Assembly (NCBI GenBank): GCA_900290305.1 | Contig: OMOG01000165.1 | Span: 17,744 to 70,898, forward strand | DNA length: 53,155 bases | Reading direction: 5' to 3' | Source: Candidatus Sulfopaludibacter sp. SbA4 | GTDB taxonomy: Bacteria; Acidobacteriota; Terriglobia; Bryobacterales; Bryobacteraceae | Shown here: piece after piece, positions 23,232 through 31,906 of the stretch | Layout of the letters: every line of letters begins with the position of its first letter | Numbering within the stretch: the first letter of the stretch is position 1 | Position numbers and translations under genes: made by a program | The notes under the pieces: model-generated | The model's input: the letters and a program-made list of their open reading frames with translations, nothing else | What the model was told of the DNA's origin: nothing | Databases searched by the model: none

Positions 23232-26015
23232 ATGCCTCTGGAAGAGTATGCCGCGAAACGCCGTTTCGAGAACACGCCCGAGCCTCCTCCCGGCACGCAT
23301 ACCAGCAAGCCCGGGGCCAACTATTTCTGTGTGCAGCGGCACGATGCCACGCGGCTGCACTACGACTTTCGCCTCGAGATCGATGGCGTGCTGAAATCGT
23401 GGGCGGTGCCGAAGGGGCCGACGCTCGATCCGGGGCTGAAACATTTTGCGGCACACGTGGAGGATCACCCCATCGAGTACGGCGGCTTCGAGGGCACGAT
23501 CCCCAAGGGAAATTACGGCGCGGGCAGCGTGATGCTGTGGGACCGCGGCACCTTCGAGTTGCTGGGCGATGCCTCGGGCGCGGAGCAGATTGCGCGCGGC
23601 GATTTGAAATTCCGGCTGCATGGCGAAAAGCTGAAGGGCGATTTCGCGCTGGTCCACATGAAAGGGCGCGGCAAAGGGAACGACTGGCTGATCATCAAGA
23701 AGCGCGACGAGTTCGCAGTGCCCGGCTGGGACGTGGAGAGCCACGCGTACAGCGTGCTCTCGGGACGGACGCAGGAGGAGATTGCGAGGAACCTGCCGGC
23801 TCGCGAGACCAAGCGAGAGACGGCGGGCGCGGCGGACCGCACGTGGGAGAGCCGTCCGGCGAAGCGGGCGGGAAAAGCGGGGCCAGCGACAACACAGGCC
23901 GGGAGGCCTGTGCCACCAGAACGGGCGGGAGAAGCGGGAGAGGAGGCAACACAGGCAAGAATGCCTGTGCTGCCAAAAAAAAAAAAAAAAAAAACGGTTG
24001 ATGCCGGGGGCGTGAAGGGCGCGCGGCGGGCGGAGATGCCTGCGTCCATCGAGCCGATGATGGCGAGCTTGGCGGACCGGCCTCCGCGCGGCGACGAGTG
24101 GCTGTTCGAGGTGAAGTGGGATGGCGTCCGCGCCATCGCGTTCGTGGAGCACGAAGAAGTGCGGCTGCAATCGCGCAGCGGGCTGCGATGCGAACGGCAG
24201 TATCCGGAGCTGGCGGTGATCCATCACCAGATTGCGGCGGACACGGCGGTGCTGGATGGCGAGATCGCGGTGCTCGACCCGAAGGGCGTTTCGCGCTTTC
24301 ACCTCATCCAGCCGCGGATAGCGATCAGCGATCCGAACACCATCGCCCACCTGGTGCGATCGACTCCCGTGGTGTACTTCATCTTCGACCTGCTGTACCT
24401 GGATGGCTACGATCTGCGCGACGTGCCGCTGGCCACGCGAAAGGAGCTTTTGGAGACGGTGGTCACGCCGGGCGCGGTGATGCGGATCTCGGCGGCGTTC
24501 CCGGGGGCTGGAACGGAGATGCTGGAGGCGGCGAAGGAGAACAGCCTTGAAGGCATCCTCGCCAAGCACGCTTCGAGCCGCTATGAATCCAAGCGGAGCC
24601 GCGACTGGCTGAAGATCAAGATTGTCGGCGAGCAGGAGTTTGTGATCGGCGGATTCACCGAGCCGCAGGGCGACCGCGACTATTTCGGCGCGCTGGTGCT
24701 GGGAGTGTACGACGAGGGCAAGCTGCGGTGGGTGGGCAACGTGGGAACGGGATTCGACCAGAAACTGCTGGCGAGCCTCCACGCGCGGCTCGAGCCGCTG
24801 ATCATGGAGCGGTGCCCGTTCGCCGAGCGTCCCAAGCCCGACAAGGGGATGACGTGGGTGAGGCCGGAGCTGGTCTGCCAGGTGAAGTATGCTAACTGGA
24901 CGCAGGACAACCGGCTGCGCGCGCCGGTGTTTCTGGGGCTGCGCGACGATGTGGGGTCACTGCAGGTTGTACGGGAGATAGCCGTACAAGAGGAAGGACC
25001 GCTCGCTGACGGGGTGCCCTCTGGGCCCGGCTCCGATGCGAGGCGCGCGCACGCGGAGGGCTCGGCGGTGGTGGCGGCAGATTTGTTGCCGGAGAGCGCC
25101 AAGGAAGCGACCCTCGCCATTAACGGCCGCACGCTGAAATTCACGAACCTGAAGAAGGTCTACTATCCGGACGAAGGCTACACCAAGCGCGAAGTTCTGA
25201 ACTACTACGATGGCGTGGCGGGGCTGATCCTGCCTCATTTGAAGGATCGGCCGCTTTCGCTGAAGCGGTATCCCAACGGCATCAAGGAGGAGTTTTTCTT
25301 CCAGAAGGATACGCCGGAGAGCTACCCGGATTGGTTGCGCACCGAGTCGATCGACTCGGACCATACGCAGAAGCCCATCCGCTACGTGTTTGCGGAGGAC
25401 CGCGCCAGCCTGCTGTACCTGGTGAACCTGGGCTGCATCGACCACAACCCGTGGATGAGCCGCTCGCAGAGCCTGGACCATCCGGACTTTGTGCTGATCG
25501 ACCTGGACCCGCAGGAGTGCCCGTTCGATTTGATCGTGGACGCGGCGCTGATGGTGAAGCGCGTGCTGGACCAGATCGGATTGCGGGGCCATCCCAAGAC
25601 GACGGGCGGCGATGGGATGCACATTTATATTCCGATCGAACCGGTCTATACGTACGAAGAGGCGCGGCAGTTCGCCGACCTGATCTCGCGGCTGGTGATT
25701 CACGAGAAGCCGGAGATGTTCACGACGCCGCGGAGCGTGTCGAAGCGGCAAAGGAACCGCGTGTACTTCGATTACCTGCAGATCGGGAAATCGAAGACTA
25801 TTGCGGCGCCGTACGTGCTGCGGGCTTATGGCCGAGCTCCGGTGGCCACGCCGCTCGAATGGAGCGAGGTGAAGCGGGGATTACATCCGAGTCAGTTCAA
25901 TATTACGAATGCGCGGGCGAGGTTCGCGGAGAAGGGAGATTTGTTCGCGGGTGTGCTGAAGGCGCCGCAGCGGCTGGAGGAGGCGCTGGAGAAGATGGAG
26001 AAGCTGTTCCGGTAG
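23232..26015 (+). CDS. ligD: Multidomain DNA ligase D (PE-ligase-POL)
   Basis: A 927-residue LigD that seals double-strand breaks with Ku. Domain order is phosphoesterase (about 40-190: DATRLHYDFRLEIDGVLKSW, HPIEYGGFEGTIPKGNYG), ATP-dependent ligase (about 270-570: motif EVKWDGVR with the adenylated Lys about 295, DGEIAV, LKIKIVGEQEFV) and archaeo-eukaryotic primase/polymerase (about 630-927: FVLIDLDPQE, HPKTTGGDGMHIYIP). ATG 23232 has AAGGGA 4-5 bp upstream. The linker between phosphoesterase and ligase is swollen by two palindromic repeats read in frame (TQAGRPVPP and TQARMPVLP) and by a 20-A run encoding PKKKKKK. The second linker (about 24985-25050) also contains repeat-like sequence. Slippage at the A-run could separate the domains. 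Confidence 0.95.
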   Translation: MPLEEYAAKRRFENTPEPPPGTHTSKPGANYFCVQRHDATRLHYDFRLEIDGVLKSWAVPKGPTLDPGLKHFAAHVEDHPIEYGGFEGTIPKGNYGAGSVMLWDRGTFELLGDASGAEQIARGDLKFRLHGEKLKGDFALVHMKGRGKGNDWLIIKKRDEFAVPGWDVESHAYSVLSGRTQEEIARNLPARETKRETAGAADRTWESRPAKRAGKAGPATTQAGRPVPPERAGEAGEEATQARMPVLPKKKKKKTVDAGGVKGARRAEMPASIEPMMASLADRPPRGDEWLFEVKWDGVRAIAFVEHEEVRLQSRSGLRCERQYPELAVIHHQIAADTAVLDGEIAVLDPKGVSRFHLIQPRIAISDPNTIAHLVRSTPVVYFIFDLLYLDGYDLRDVPLATRKELLETVVTPGAVMRISAAFPGAGTEMLEAAKENSLEGILAKHASSRYESKRSRDWLKIKIVGEQEFVIGGFTEPQGDRDYFGALVLGVYDEGKLRWVGNVGTGFDQKLLASLHARLEPLIMERCPFAERPKPDKGMTWVRPELVCQVKYANWTQDNRLRAPVFLGLRDDVGSLQVVREIAVQEEGPLADGVPSGPGSDARRAHAEGSAVVAADLLPESAKEATLAINGRTLKFTNLKKVYYPDEGYTKREVLNYYDGVAGLILPHLKDRPLSLKRYPNGIKEEFFFQKDTPESYPDWLRTESIDSDHTQKPIRYVFAEDRASLLYLVNLGCIDHNPWMSRSQSLDHPDFVLIDLDPQECPFDLIVDAALMVKRVLDQIGLRGHPKTTGGDGMHIYIPIEPVYTYEEARQFADLISRLVIHEKPEMFTTPRSVSKRQRNRVYFDYLQIGKSKTIAAPYVLRAYGRAPVATPLEWSEVKRGLHPSQFNITNARARFAEKGDLFAGVLKAPQRLEEALEKMEKLFR
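23892..23917. repeat. In-frame palindromic repeat in ligD linker (1)
   Basis: ACACAGGCCGGGAGGCCTGT followed by GCCACC. It is a hairpin read as TQAGRPVPP between the phosphoesterase and ligase domains, and is related to the elements at 21050 and 22265. Confidence 0.85.
23949..23974. repeat. In-frame palindromic repeat in ligD linker (2)
   Basis: ACACAGGCAAGAATGCCTGT followed by GCTGCC, read as TQARMPVLP. Near-identical elements are at 33192-33217 (same frame, TQAGMPVLP) and at 43171-43199 (opposite orientation). Confidence 0.9.
23975..23994 (+). repeat. Homopolymer A20 in ligD
   Basis: Twenty consecutive A residues directly after the second palindrome, coding for a Lys run. The reading frame is open at this length. 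Gain or loss of one base would stop synthesis after the phosphoesterase domain. Confidence 0.95.
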
Positions 26016-26029
26016 AGGGGACTACTTCA

Positions 26030-26147
26030 CCGCGGAGACGCGGGGGAACGGAGATAAACGCGGAGAAAAACAGAGTCAAAACCACGGCCGAACGTCTCGG
26101 GCAGCAGAAACATAGCCGGGGTTGGCAGGCGAAAGCGCCTGCCCCAC
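26030..26147. repeat. Composite intergenic repeat after ligD
   Basis: The space between ligD and the pdxA-like gene contains two pieces. One is a purine-rich CGCGGAGACGCGGGGGAACG-type segment (26030-26083), similar to the one near 47693-47723. The other is a hairpin, GTTGGCAGGCGAAAGCGCCT followed by GCCCCAC (26121-26147), identical to the copy at 39390-39416. No T-run follows the hairpin. No gene is seen in 26016-26178. Confidence 0.75.
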
Positions 26148-26178
26148 GGCCTGCAAATTGACGGGTATTTGGATTTGA

Positions 26179-27159
26179 TCAGGATGCAGCGAGGCGGGCG
26201 GCGTATTCCAACGCCCGCACCAGGCTCACGGTGGAAGCGACTCCTTTTCCCGCGATGTCGAATGCGGTGCCGTGGTCCACGGAGGTGCGGATGATGGGAA
26301 GTCCCAGGGTGATGTTGACGCCTCCTTCGAAATCGAGGAGCTTCAGCGGGACGTGGCCCTGGTCGTGGTACATGCACACGACCGCGTCGAATTGTTTGCG
26401 GCGGACGGCCATGTAGAAGACCGTGTCGGGCGGGAACGGACCGTCCACGGGCATTCCCTGCTGCTGCGCCCATTCGACCGCGGGCCGGATCTCCTGGATT
26501 TCCTCGTCGCCGAAAAGGCCGTTCTCGCCGGCATGGGGATTCAGGCCGGCTACCGCGATGCGCGGGTTGGTCCTGAGACGGCGCATAGCGTCCGTGGTGA
26601 GGCGGAGAATAGTGCAGATGCGGTCCTTCTTGGCGGCGAGGATCGCGTTGCGGAGCGATACGTGCGTGCTGACGTGAGTGACGATGAGTTGCTCGGAGGC
26701 CAGCATGATGGTGACGTCCTTTACGCCGCAAAGCTCTCCAATCAATTCGGTGTGGCCGGTGAAGCCGGGGTCCGAAAGGCGGGTCGCTTCCTTATTCATG
26801 GGGAGGGTGACCATGGCCGCGATGTGGCCCGACTGGGCGGCGCGGGTGGCGGAGATGACATACTCGCGAGCCGCATGACCGGACTGGGCATTCAGGATTC
26901 CGGGTGTGACCGTGTCGGCACGCATCAGGCCGTGGTCGATGACGCCGAGCCAGCCGGGCCGATACTCGGAGGCGGACGCGATGCGGCGCAAGTCGGCGCC
27001 GTAGTCCAGGAGATGGTTGTAGCGCTCGAAGGCTTCCAGGTCGCCATACGCCACGGCGGGCCAGTGAATCTCACCGCGGGTGTAGGCCGCAAGAAGGATC
27101 TCGGGGCCGACTCCGCTGGAGTCACCCATGGTGATGCCGAAGATCTTACTGTCAGTCAT
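26179..27159 (-). CDS. PdxA2-like 4-phospho-sugar-acid dehydrogenase
   Basis: 326 residues of the PdxA family (NAD-dependent, metal-requiring oxidative decarboxylases). Family motifs are ITMGDSSGVGPEI, TLPMNKEA, GFTGHTELIG with a metal-binding His, HVSTHVSLR, GLNPHAGENGLFGDEE and MYHDQGHVPLK. The neighbour on the same strand is a four-carbon acid sugar kinase, so this is better read as PdxA2, which oxidises 4-phospho-D-threonate or 4-phospho-D-erythronate to dihydroxyacetone phosphate, than as the vitamin B6 enzyme. ATG 27159 overlaps the kinase stop by 8 bp; a longer frame to 27207 would overlap more and has no ribosome site. Substrate stereochemistry is inferred. Confidence 0.85.
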   Translation of the reverse strand: MTDSKIFGITMGDSSGVGPEILLAAYTRGEIHWPAVAYGDLEAFERYNHLLDYGADLRRIASASEYRPGWLGVIDHGLMRADTVTPGILNAQSGHAAREYVISATRAAQSGHIAAMVTLPMNKEATRLSDPGFTGHTELIGELCGVKDVTIMLASEQLIVTHVSTHVSLRNAILAAKKDRICTILRLTTDAMRRLRTNPRIAVAGLNPHAGENGLFGDEEIQEIRPAVEWAQQQGMPVDGPFPPDTVFYMAVRRKQFDAVVCMYHDQGHVPLKLLDFEGGVNITLGLPIIRTSVDHGTAFDIAGKGVASTVSLVRALEYAARLAAS

Positions 27160-28186
27160 TGGCATGGAGCAATTGCTTCGCGGCTGGGATGAGTGACTCA
27201 TCGCCAAACCCGCCGGCCTTCGTGATGAAGTACAGATTCCGATTCAGGACTCGCGACACTGGCACCCCCGTGACGACCTCGCCGATTGGTTCGAGCGGCG
27301 GGCATCCGAGCGCTTTCAGTATGCCAAATGCGGTGTCGCCGCCGAAGACCATGACGGCATCGAGTTCGGTTTCGGACAGGCATTGGAGCACCAGGCGGCC
27401 CGTGGCGGCAGCGATTTCGAGGGGGCGCGTGGCGGCCGGAATCGGAAGGTGCAGGATGCGCCAGCCTGCGGTCGCGGACGTCGACAGGCAGCCGTGGGCT
27501 TCGGCGAAGGCCATCTGACCCACGGAGACCTCGTGCAGGCTGCCGTTCACGATCAGGCATTTCCGGATGCGCGGCCAGTGAGTTGGTGCGGGTGCGCGCG
27601 GTTGTGCGAACTGCGCGGCGATCTCCGCAGCCACGGAGGCGGGTCCGGCGATGATGCGGCAATGAGGGTCGGCGAGTGCGGCGGCGGTGGCGCGGGCCAC
27701 GTCGGCGTCGGTTTCCCCGTCGTGCACGGTACAGCGCGAGACATCGCGGACGAGGCGCCGGATGGAGCTATCGGTGACCGGATCGAGCGGATCGGCGGCG
27801 AAGGCGGTGCGGTGGACGGGGATGCCGTAGACATAGAGCACGCCGTCTTTCACGGTGCGGCCGAGAGCCGGATAGGCGGGCATGTAAGCGATGGTCGACT
27901 CGGGCCGGGCGCGGGCGAGCGCCTGCAGTTCGGCAGCGATGTTTCCGCGCAGCGTGGAGTCGGTCTTCAGGTAGATGATGCGGGCGGGGGTGTCGGCAAA
28001 GGCGGTGACCGCTGTAGCGGATGCTTCCTGCGAGAGGTGGCGGCTCTCGATGTCGATCACTTCCACGGGATGGGCGGTGGGGTGGGAAGAGGTGGTCACC
28101 AGCGACGGTATGCCCCGGCCGGCGAACTTGGCGCCGACTTCGAGTGCGCCGGTGAGGTCGTCTGCGAGGGCCAGGAGAGCGGACAT
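27152..28186 (-). CDS. Four-carbon acid sugar kinase (DtnK/DenK-like, DUF1537)
   Basis: A 344-residue kinase of the four-carbon acid sugar kinase family. It phosphorylates D-threonate or D-erythronate at the 4-OH for the adjacent PdxA2-like enzyme. The N-terminal substrate domain has the family start ALADDLTGALEVGAKFAGRG, IDIESRHLS, YLKTDSTLRGNIAAEL and PAYPALGRTVKDGVLYV. The C-terminal nucleotide domain has VMVFGGDTAFGILKALG and the end KAGGFGDES. There is no Shine-Dalgarno; a TATAAA box (28192-28197 on the minus strand) lies 5 bp before the ATG, so the message may be leaderless. It is the first gene of a two-gene operon. No isomerase, transporter or sugar-acid regulator is adjacent. Confidence 0.85.
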   Translation of the reverse strand: MSALLALADDLTGALEVGAKFAGRGIPSLVTTSSHPTAHPVEVIDIESRHLSQEASATAVTAFADTPARIIYLKTDSTLRGNIAAELQALARARPESTIAYMPAYPALGRTVKDGVLYVYGIPVHRTAFAADPLDPVTDSSIRRLVRDVSRCTVHDGETDADVARATAAALADPHCRIIAGPASVAAEIAAQFAQPRAPAPTHWPRIRKCLIVNGSLHEVSVGQMAFAEAHGCLSTSATAGWRILHLPIPAATRPLEIAAATGRLVLQCLSETELDAVMVFGGDTAFGILKALGCPPLEPIGEVVTGVPVSRVLNRNLYFITKAGGFGDESLIPAAKQLLHAND

Positions 28187-28317
28187 GGATATTTATATCT
28201 TAATGCCTTAAAGATGTAGACAGTGGCGCAAGCGGCGATTGGCCGTTGGGGGATTTCGTTTGTTCAGCCGCCAACGCCGCTGAGGTGAGGTGGGAGGCGA
28301 GAAGCTGTAAAAGAAAC

Positions 28318-28400
28318 CATATGGCCACCGATGAACGCAGATTAACGCCGATAGCTCCATCTTTTTTATCAGCGTTCATCGGTGTTTATCCGCGGCCAAT
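28318..28400. repeat. Interspersed imperfect palindrome
   Basis: TGGCCACCGATGAACGCAGA ... TTATCAGCGTTCATCGGTGT and CCGCGGCCA form long imperfect inverted arms around a short T-rich loop. It lies in the 244-bp gap between the kinase gene and the frameshifted NucS-like gene, where no coding sequence is seen. Confidence 0.7.
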
Positions 28401-28430
28401 TCTTTCACGCCTCCTCAGCTCAGGGGCCAA

Positions 28431-29344
28431 TCAGCTATCTTCGTAGCTTTTCACCAGCAGCGACTCCGCCTTTTTGAGGTCGGCATCGGATTTGATGCGG
28501 ATCTCCAAGTCGCCGGTTCCATAGTGTCCAACCTTGGTCACGTCTTTCGTGAAGCCGGGTTCGAGGGCAATGGAGCTGGGGTCTACCTTTACATATGCCA
28601 GAATCTGGCCATTTTGTGGGTGAACCTCCACGCACGCGAAATTCTTCAGGCGGCGGAATGCGACGTAATATTTGAGTTGCTTGAACTGCACGTCGTCGCC
28701 CAGGGCGGTGAGGAATGCCTTTAGCGCCTCATAGCGGTCGCGGAGTTCAGTGGATGCTTGGGCCAGCAGCTCCTCAAAACGTTTGTAGACGACTTTTGGC
28801 TTGACGGAATTTCCGCTGCCGGTGTCGTCTATCGGATCTCCGGTTGTGGCATTCACCAGTTCGAGCAATAGCAATGGATCACCGTAACGCTTGTACCGAA
28901 TCAGTTCGATGTTTCGATTGATCTGCTGAACCGCGTGCTCATCGTACTTGGTGAAATCGCCCGCGATGCAAAGTAGGCGCGGGCCCGACCATTCAATCGC
29001 GTCTGCGACCTCCTGACCCAGTTGCTTCTGCACAAGCAAGGTGAACTCACCCTTGTGATCAAGAAGCCAATCCAGATAAAACAGGCCCTGGTTGATGACG
29101 TTCTGTTTAATGCCCGTTTGTACTCGATGATGACGGGGGAGCCATTCTCGTCGATGCCAAGGGTGTCGATCCTCCCACCGTACGCCTTGCCAGTGGAGTA
29201 TTCCGAGGCCAGAAAGCGGACACTCAGAAACGCATCCAGGTGCCTCTCGATTAACACTTGAAGCGACTTTTCGATGGCGACGGACCGGCCGGGAATCTCC
29301 TGGACTTCCTTCGGGCCAATCTGGAAGAGCTTAATATCACTCAC
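28431..29344 (-). pseudogene. NucS-like PD-(D/E)XK / DUF5655 protein, frameshifted
   Basis: Two frames join to make one protein of about 300 residues. The first part, from GTG 29344, has IKLFQIGPKEVQEI, FLASEYSTGKAYGGRID and the nuclease-like motif TLGIDENGSPVIIEYKR (a D...ExK arrangement as in NucS). After YKRALN near 29107 the frame is lost. The DNA then continues in another frame with NVINQGLF, then LLVQKQLGQEVADAIEWSG, to the DUF5655-type end (VGHYGTGDLEIRI) and stop at 28431. Restoring one base between codons for ALN and ENV repairs the frame. This is a recent mutation or a sequence error. If active, it would be a DNA-end or mismatch-type nuclease or DNA-binding protein. Confidence 0.8.
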
Positions 29345-29422
29345 TGGGAGTCTGGAAGCCACTGTAACCGACTGCACTTTGATGTGCAAAGCCGGCAACC
29401 CGGCGCGGCGAGACCACCGGCG

Positions 29423-30199
29423 TTACCTTCCGCTCCAGCAGGGGGAACGCTTACCGAGGAATGCGCCGATACCTTCCTGCGCGTCGGCAGCGAGGGCGTT
29501 CATCGACATCACTTCCTTGGCGTAGGCGTAGGCTTTGGGCTGGTCGAGATCGATCTGCGTGTAGTAGGCCTGCTTGCCGAGCGCGACCACCAGCGAACTG
29601 GCGCCGGCAATTTTCGCGGCGAGCTGGCGCGTGGCGGCGGAGAGCTCGGCGGCGGGCACCACCTGGTTGACCAGTCCCCAATCGGCCGCGGTGCGCGCGT
29701 CGACGAACTCGCCAGTGAGCAACATCTGCAAGGCGCGTTTGCGGCCCACGGCGCGGGTCAGGGCGACCATAGGGGTGGTGCAGAAGAGCCCGATCTTTAC
29801 GCCGGGGGTCGCGAAGGCGGCTTCTTCCGAGGCCAGCGCCAGATCGCAGGTGGCCACCAACTGGCAGCCGGCGGCGGTGGCGATGCCCTGCACCTCGGCG
29901 ATGACGGGTTGCGGGATGGACTGGATCTTGGTCATGAGCTCGGTGCAGACGTCGAAGATGCGGCGGTATTCGTTGATGTCGCGGCCGGTCATTTCGGCGA
30001 GGTCGTGGCCGGAGCAGAAGACCTTGCCGGCGGCGGCCAGGATTACGGCGCGAAGGTCGCGGTTGCGACCGATGTCGTCGAGGCAGCGGATCAGCTCCAG
30101 CATCAGGTCGAGCGAGAGCGCGTTGCGGCGTTGCGGACGGTTCAGGGTGACGACTGCTAACGGCCCCTCGTGCGTCACGCAGATGTGTTCGAAGGTCAT
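29423..30199 (-). CDS. Enoyl-CoA hydratase/isomerase family protein
   Basis: A 258-residue crotonase-fold enzyme, probably acting on an enoyl-CoA in fatty-acid or aromatic acid breakdown. Typical segments are AVVTLNRPQRRNALS, the first oxyanion-hole loop AAGKVFCSGHDLAEM, and AEVQGIATAAGCQLVATCDL with the second oxyanion Gly, then ATPGVKIGLFCTTPM. The usual catalytic Glu positions are not obvious (TPGVKIG lies where many have a Glu), so hydratase activity is uncertain; it resembles ECHDC3-type members. It is followed by nothing on the same strand for 78 bp. The upstream gene on the same strand is an acyl-CoA ligase, separated by a hairpin repeat. Confidence 0.85.
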   Translation of the reverse strand: MTFEHICVTHEGPLAVVTLNRPQRRNALSLDLMLELIRCLDDIGRNRDLRAVILAAAGKVFCSGHDLAEMTGRDINEYRRIFDVCTELMTKIQSIPQPVIAEVQGIATAAGCQLVATCDLALASEEAAFATPGVKIGLFCTTPMVALTRAVGRKRALQMLLTGEFVDARTAADWGLVNQVVPAAELSAATRQLAAKIAGASSLVVALGKQAYYTQIDLDQPKAYAYAKEVMSMNALAADAQEGIGAFLGKRSPCWSGR

Positions 30200-30258
30200 C
30201 TGCTTTTCATCATAGGACGATTTCCGCTTCCCTCAGTGCAAGGGCTAGGGAAAGACTG

Positions 30259-30294
30259 GTTGACAGGCGACAAAAAACGATCGCCTGTCCCACC
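30259..30294. repeat. Palindromic repeat between hydratase and ligase genes
   Basis: GTTGACAGGCGACAAAAAAC followed by GATCGCCTGTCCCACC. It is a hairpin of the GGCAGGC family with ACAGGCGA/TCGCCTGT arms and an A-rich loop. It lies just after the stop of the acyl-CoA ligase gene, which reads leftward, but no T-run follows on that strand. Confidence 0.75.
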
Positions 30295-30296
30295 GC

Positions 30297-31811
30297 TTAT
30301 TCGCGCGTGCGGGCGCGCAGCTCGTTCTTGCGGACCTTGCCGGTGGCGGTGCGGGGGAGCGGTCCGAATTCCACGTGGCTGGGACATTTGAAGTGCGCGA
30401 TGCGCTGGCGGCACCAGGCGATCAACTCCTCGGCCGTGGCCGAGGTTCCCGGCTTCAAACCCACGTAGGCTTTGGGTACCTCGCCCCATTTGGGATCGGG
30501 CGCGGCCACGATCGCCACCTCGGCCACCGCGGGATGCTCGGCCAGCACTTTTTCCACTTCGATGGAGGAGATGTTTTCGCCGCCCGAAATCACGATGTCC
30601 TTCTTGCGGTCGCGCAGTTCGATGTAGCCATCGGGATGGAGCACGGCGATATCGCCGGAGTGGAACCAGCCGCCGGTGAAGGCGTCGGCGGTGGCTTGCG
30701 GGTTGTCGTAGTACCCGAGCATGACGTTGTTGCCGCGCATGAGCACTTCGCCCATGGTGGCGCCATCGGCGGGGACGTCGCACATGTGGTCGTCGACCAC
30801 GCGGAGGCCGGTGCCGGCGACGAGGTAGGCGACGCCCTGCCGCGCCTTGAGCTGCGCCCGCTCGGCGGAGGGCAGTTGGTCCCACTCGGGCTTCCAGGCA
30901 CAGATGGTGTGCGGGCCGTAGGTCTCGGTGAGGCCATAGGCGTGGGCGATTTCGGCGCCGGTCTCTTCGGCGGCGCGGATTACGGCGGGCGGCGGCGGGG
31001 CGCCGGCGGTGACGATGCGAAGGGGCCGCGGGAAGCGGATTTGTCCGGTGGCGCAGTGTTGGGCGAGCGAGGCCACCACCACGGGCGCTCCGCAGAGATG
31101 CGTCACTCCTTCGGCCTCGATGAGCCGGACCACCTCGGCGGGCTCGGGCCGCGGCAGGCAGACGTGCCGGGCGCCGGCGGCGGTGACCGCCCACGGAAAG
31201 CACCAGCCGTTGCAGTGGAACAGGGGCAGGGTCCAGAGGTAGACGCTGCGCGGAGTCAATCCATGTTCGGTGAGCTCGCCGATGGCGTTGACCCAGGCGC
31301 CGCGGTGGGTGTACATGACGCCCTTGGGGAAGCCGGTGGTGCCGCTGGTGTAGTTGATGGCGATGCAGGCGTTTTCGTCGGTGACCGGCAGGGGCTCGGC
31401 GGGGGATGCGGCGGCGAGCAATCCTTCGTAGTCGTCGATGATGTGGGGTAAGGCGGCGTCGCTCACCAGGTGGCGCAGGGGCGGGTCGACAATCAGCACC
31501 TTGGCGCCGCAGTGCCGGAGGATCCAGCCGATCTCCTCGGACTGAAGGCGGGTGTTGAGCATCACCACGATGGCGCCAATGAGCATGGGGCCGAAGTGGG
31601 CCTCCAGGGCCGCGACGCCGTTCATGGCCAGGACCGCGACTCGGTCGCCGGGCTGGACGCCCAGGCTGCGGAGGGCCCCGGCGAGGCGGTGGACGCGGGC
31701 GTGGAACTCGGCGTAGGTGAAGCGGCGGCCGCCATCGACGACGGCGGTAGCGCCTGGATAGACCAGCGCGGTGCGGGCAAGGAAGTCGAGCGGGGTGAGG
31801 GGGGCGATCAT
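30297..31811 (-). CDS. Acyl-CoA synthetase (AMP-forming)
   Basis: A 504-residue ANL-superfamily ligase that activates a fatty or aromatic acid with ATP and coenzyme A. Motifs are the P-loop INYTSGTTGFPKGVMYTHRG, the aromatic/acyl pocket region GLTETYGPHTIC, the hinge and Asp motif YIELRDRKKDIVISGGENIS, and the C-terminal catalytic Lys in RTATGKVRKNELR. Length is that of medium/long-chain FadD or 3-methylmercaptopropionyl-type ligases. ATG 31811. It probably forms an operon with the hydratase-like gene 97 bp downstream, suggesting a short acyl-CoA degradation pathway. Confidence 0.92.
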   Translation of the reverse strand: MIAPLTPLDFLARTALVYPGATAVVDGGRRFTYAEFHARVHRLAGALRSLGVQPGDRVAVLAMNGVAALEAHFGPMLIGAIVVMLNTRLQSEEIGWILRHCGAKVLIVDPPLRHLVSDAALPHIIDDYEGLLAAASPAEPLPVTDENACIAINYTSGTTGFPKGVMYTHRGAWVNAIGELTEHGLTPRSVYLWTLPLFHCNGWCFPWAVTAAGARHVCLPRPEPAEVVRLIEAEGVTHLCGAPVVVASLAQHCATGQIRFPRPLRIVTAGAPPPPAVIRAAEETGAEIAHAYGLTETYGPHTICAWKPEWDQLPSAERAQLKARQGVAYLVAGTGLRVVDDHMCDVPADGATMGEVLMRGNNVMLGYYDNPQATADAFTGGWFHSGDIAVLHPDGYIELRDRKKDIVISGGENISSIEVEKVLAEHPAVAEVAIVAAPDPKWGEVPKAYVGLKPGTSATAEELIAWCRQRIAHFKCPSHVEFGPLPRTATGKVRKNELRARTRE

Positions 31812-31835
31812 GAGGGACGATTGTACAAGAAAAAA

Positions 31836-31867
31836 GGGGTTAGGGGTTGGGGTTTAGGGGTTGGGGG
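31836..31867 (+). other. G-quadruplex-like, telomere-like G-run repeat
   Basis: Five runs of four or five G separated by TTA, TT, TTTA and TT (GGGGTTAGGGGTTGGGGTTT, then AGGGGTTGGGGG). This fits a strong G-quadruplex motif on the plus strand, upstream of the acyl-CoA ligase start. A reverse-complement relative lies at 41225-41250 inside a coding region. Confidence 0.75.
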
Positions 31868-31906
31868 CAAGAACAGGACGGGCGCCCCACTAGTACCCGC
31901 CTCCGT

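Noticed and set aside
26179-27159. PdxA of vitamin B6 synthesis
   Set aside because: The adjacent four-carbon acid sugar kinase fits PdxA2-type sugar-acid catabolism better; no other B6 gene is present.
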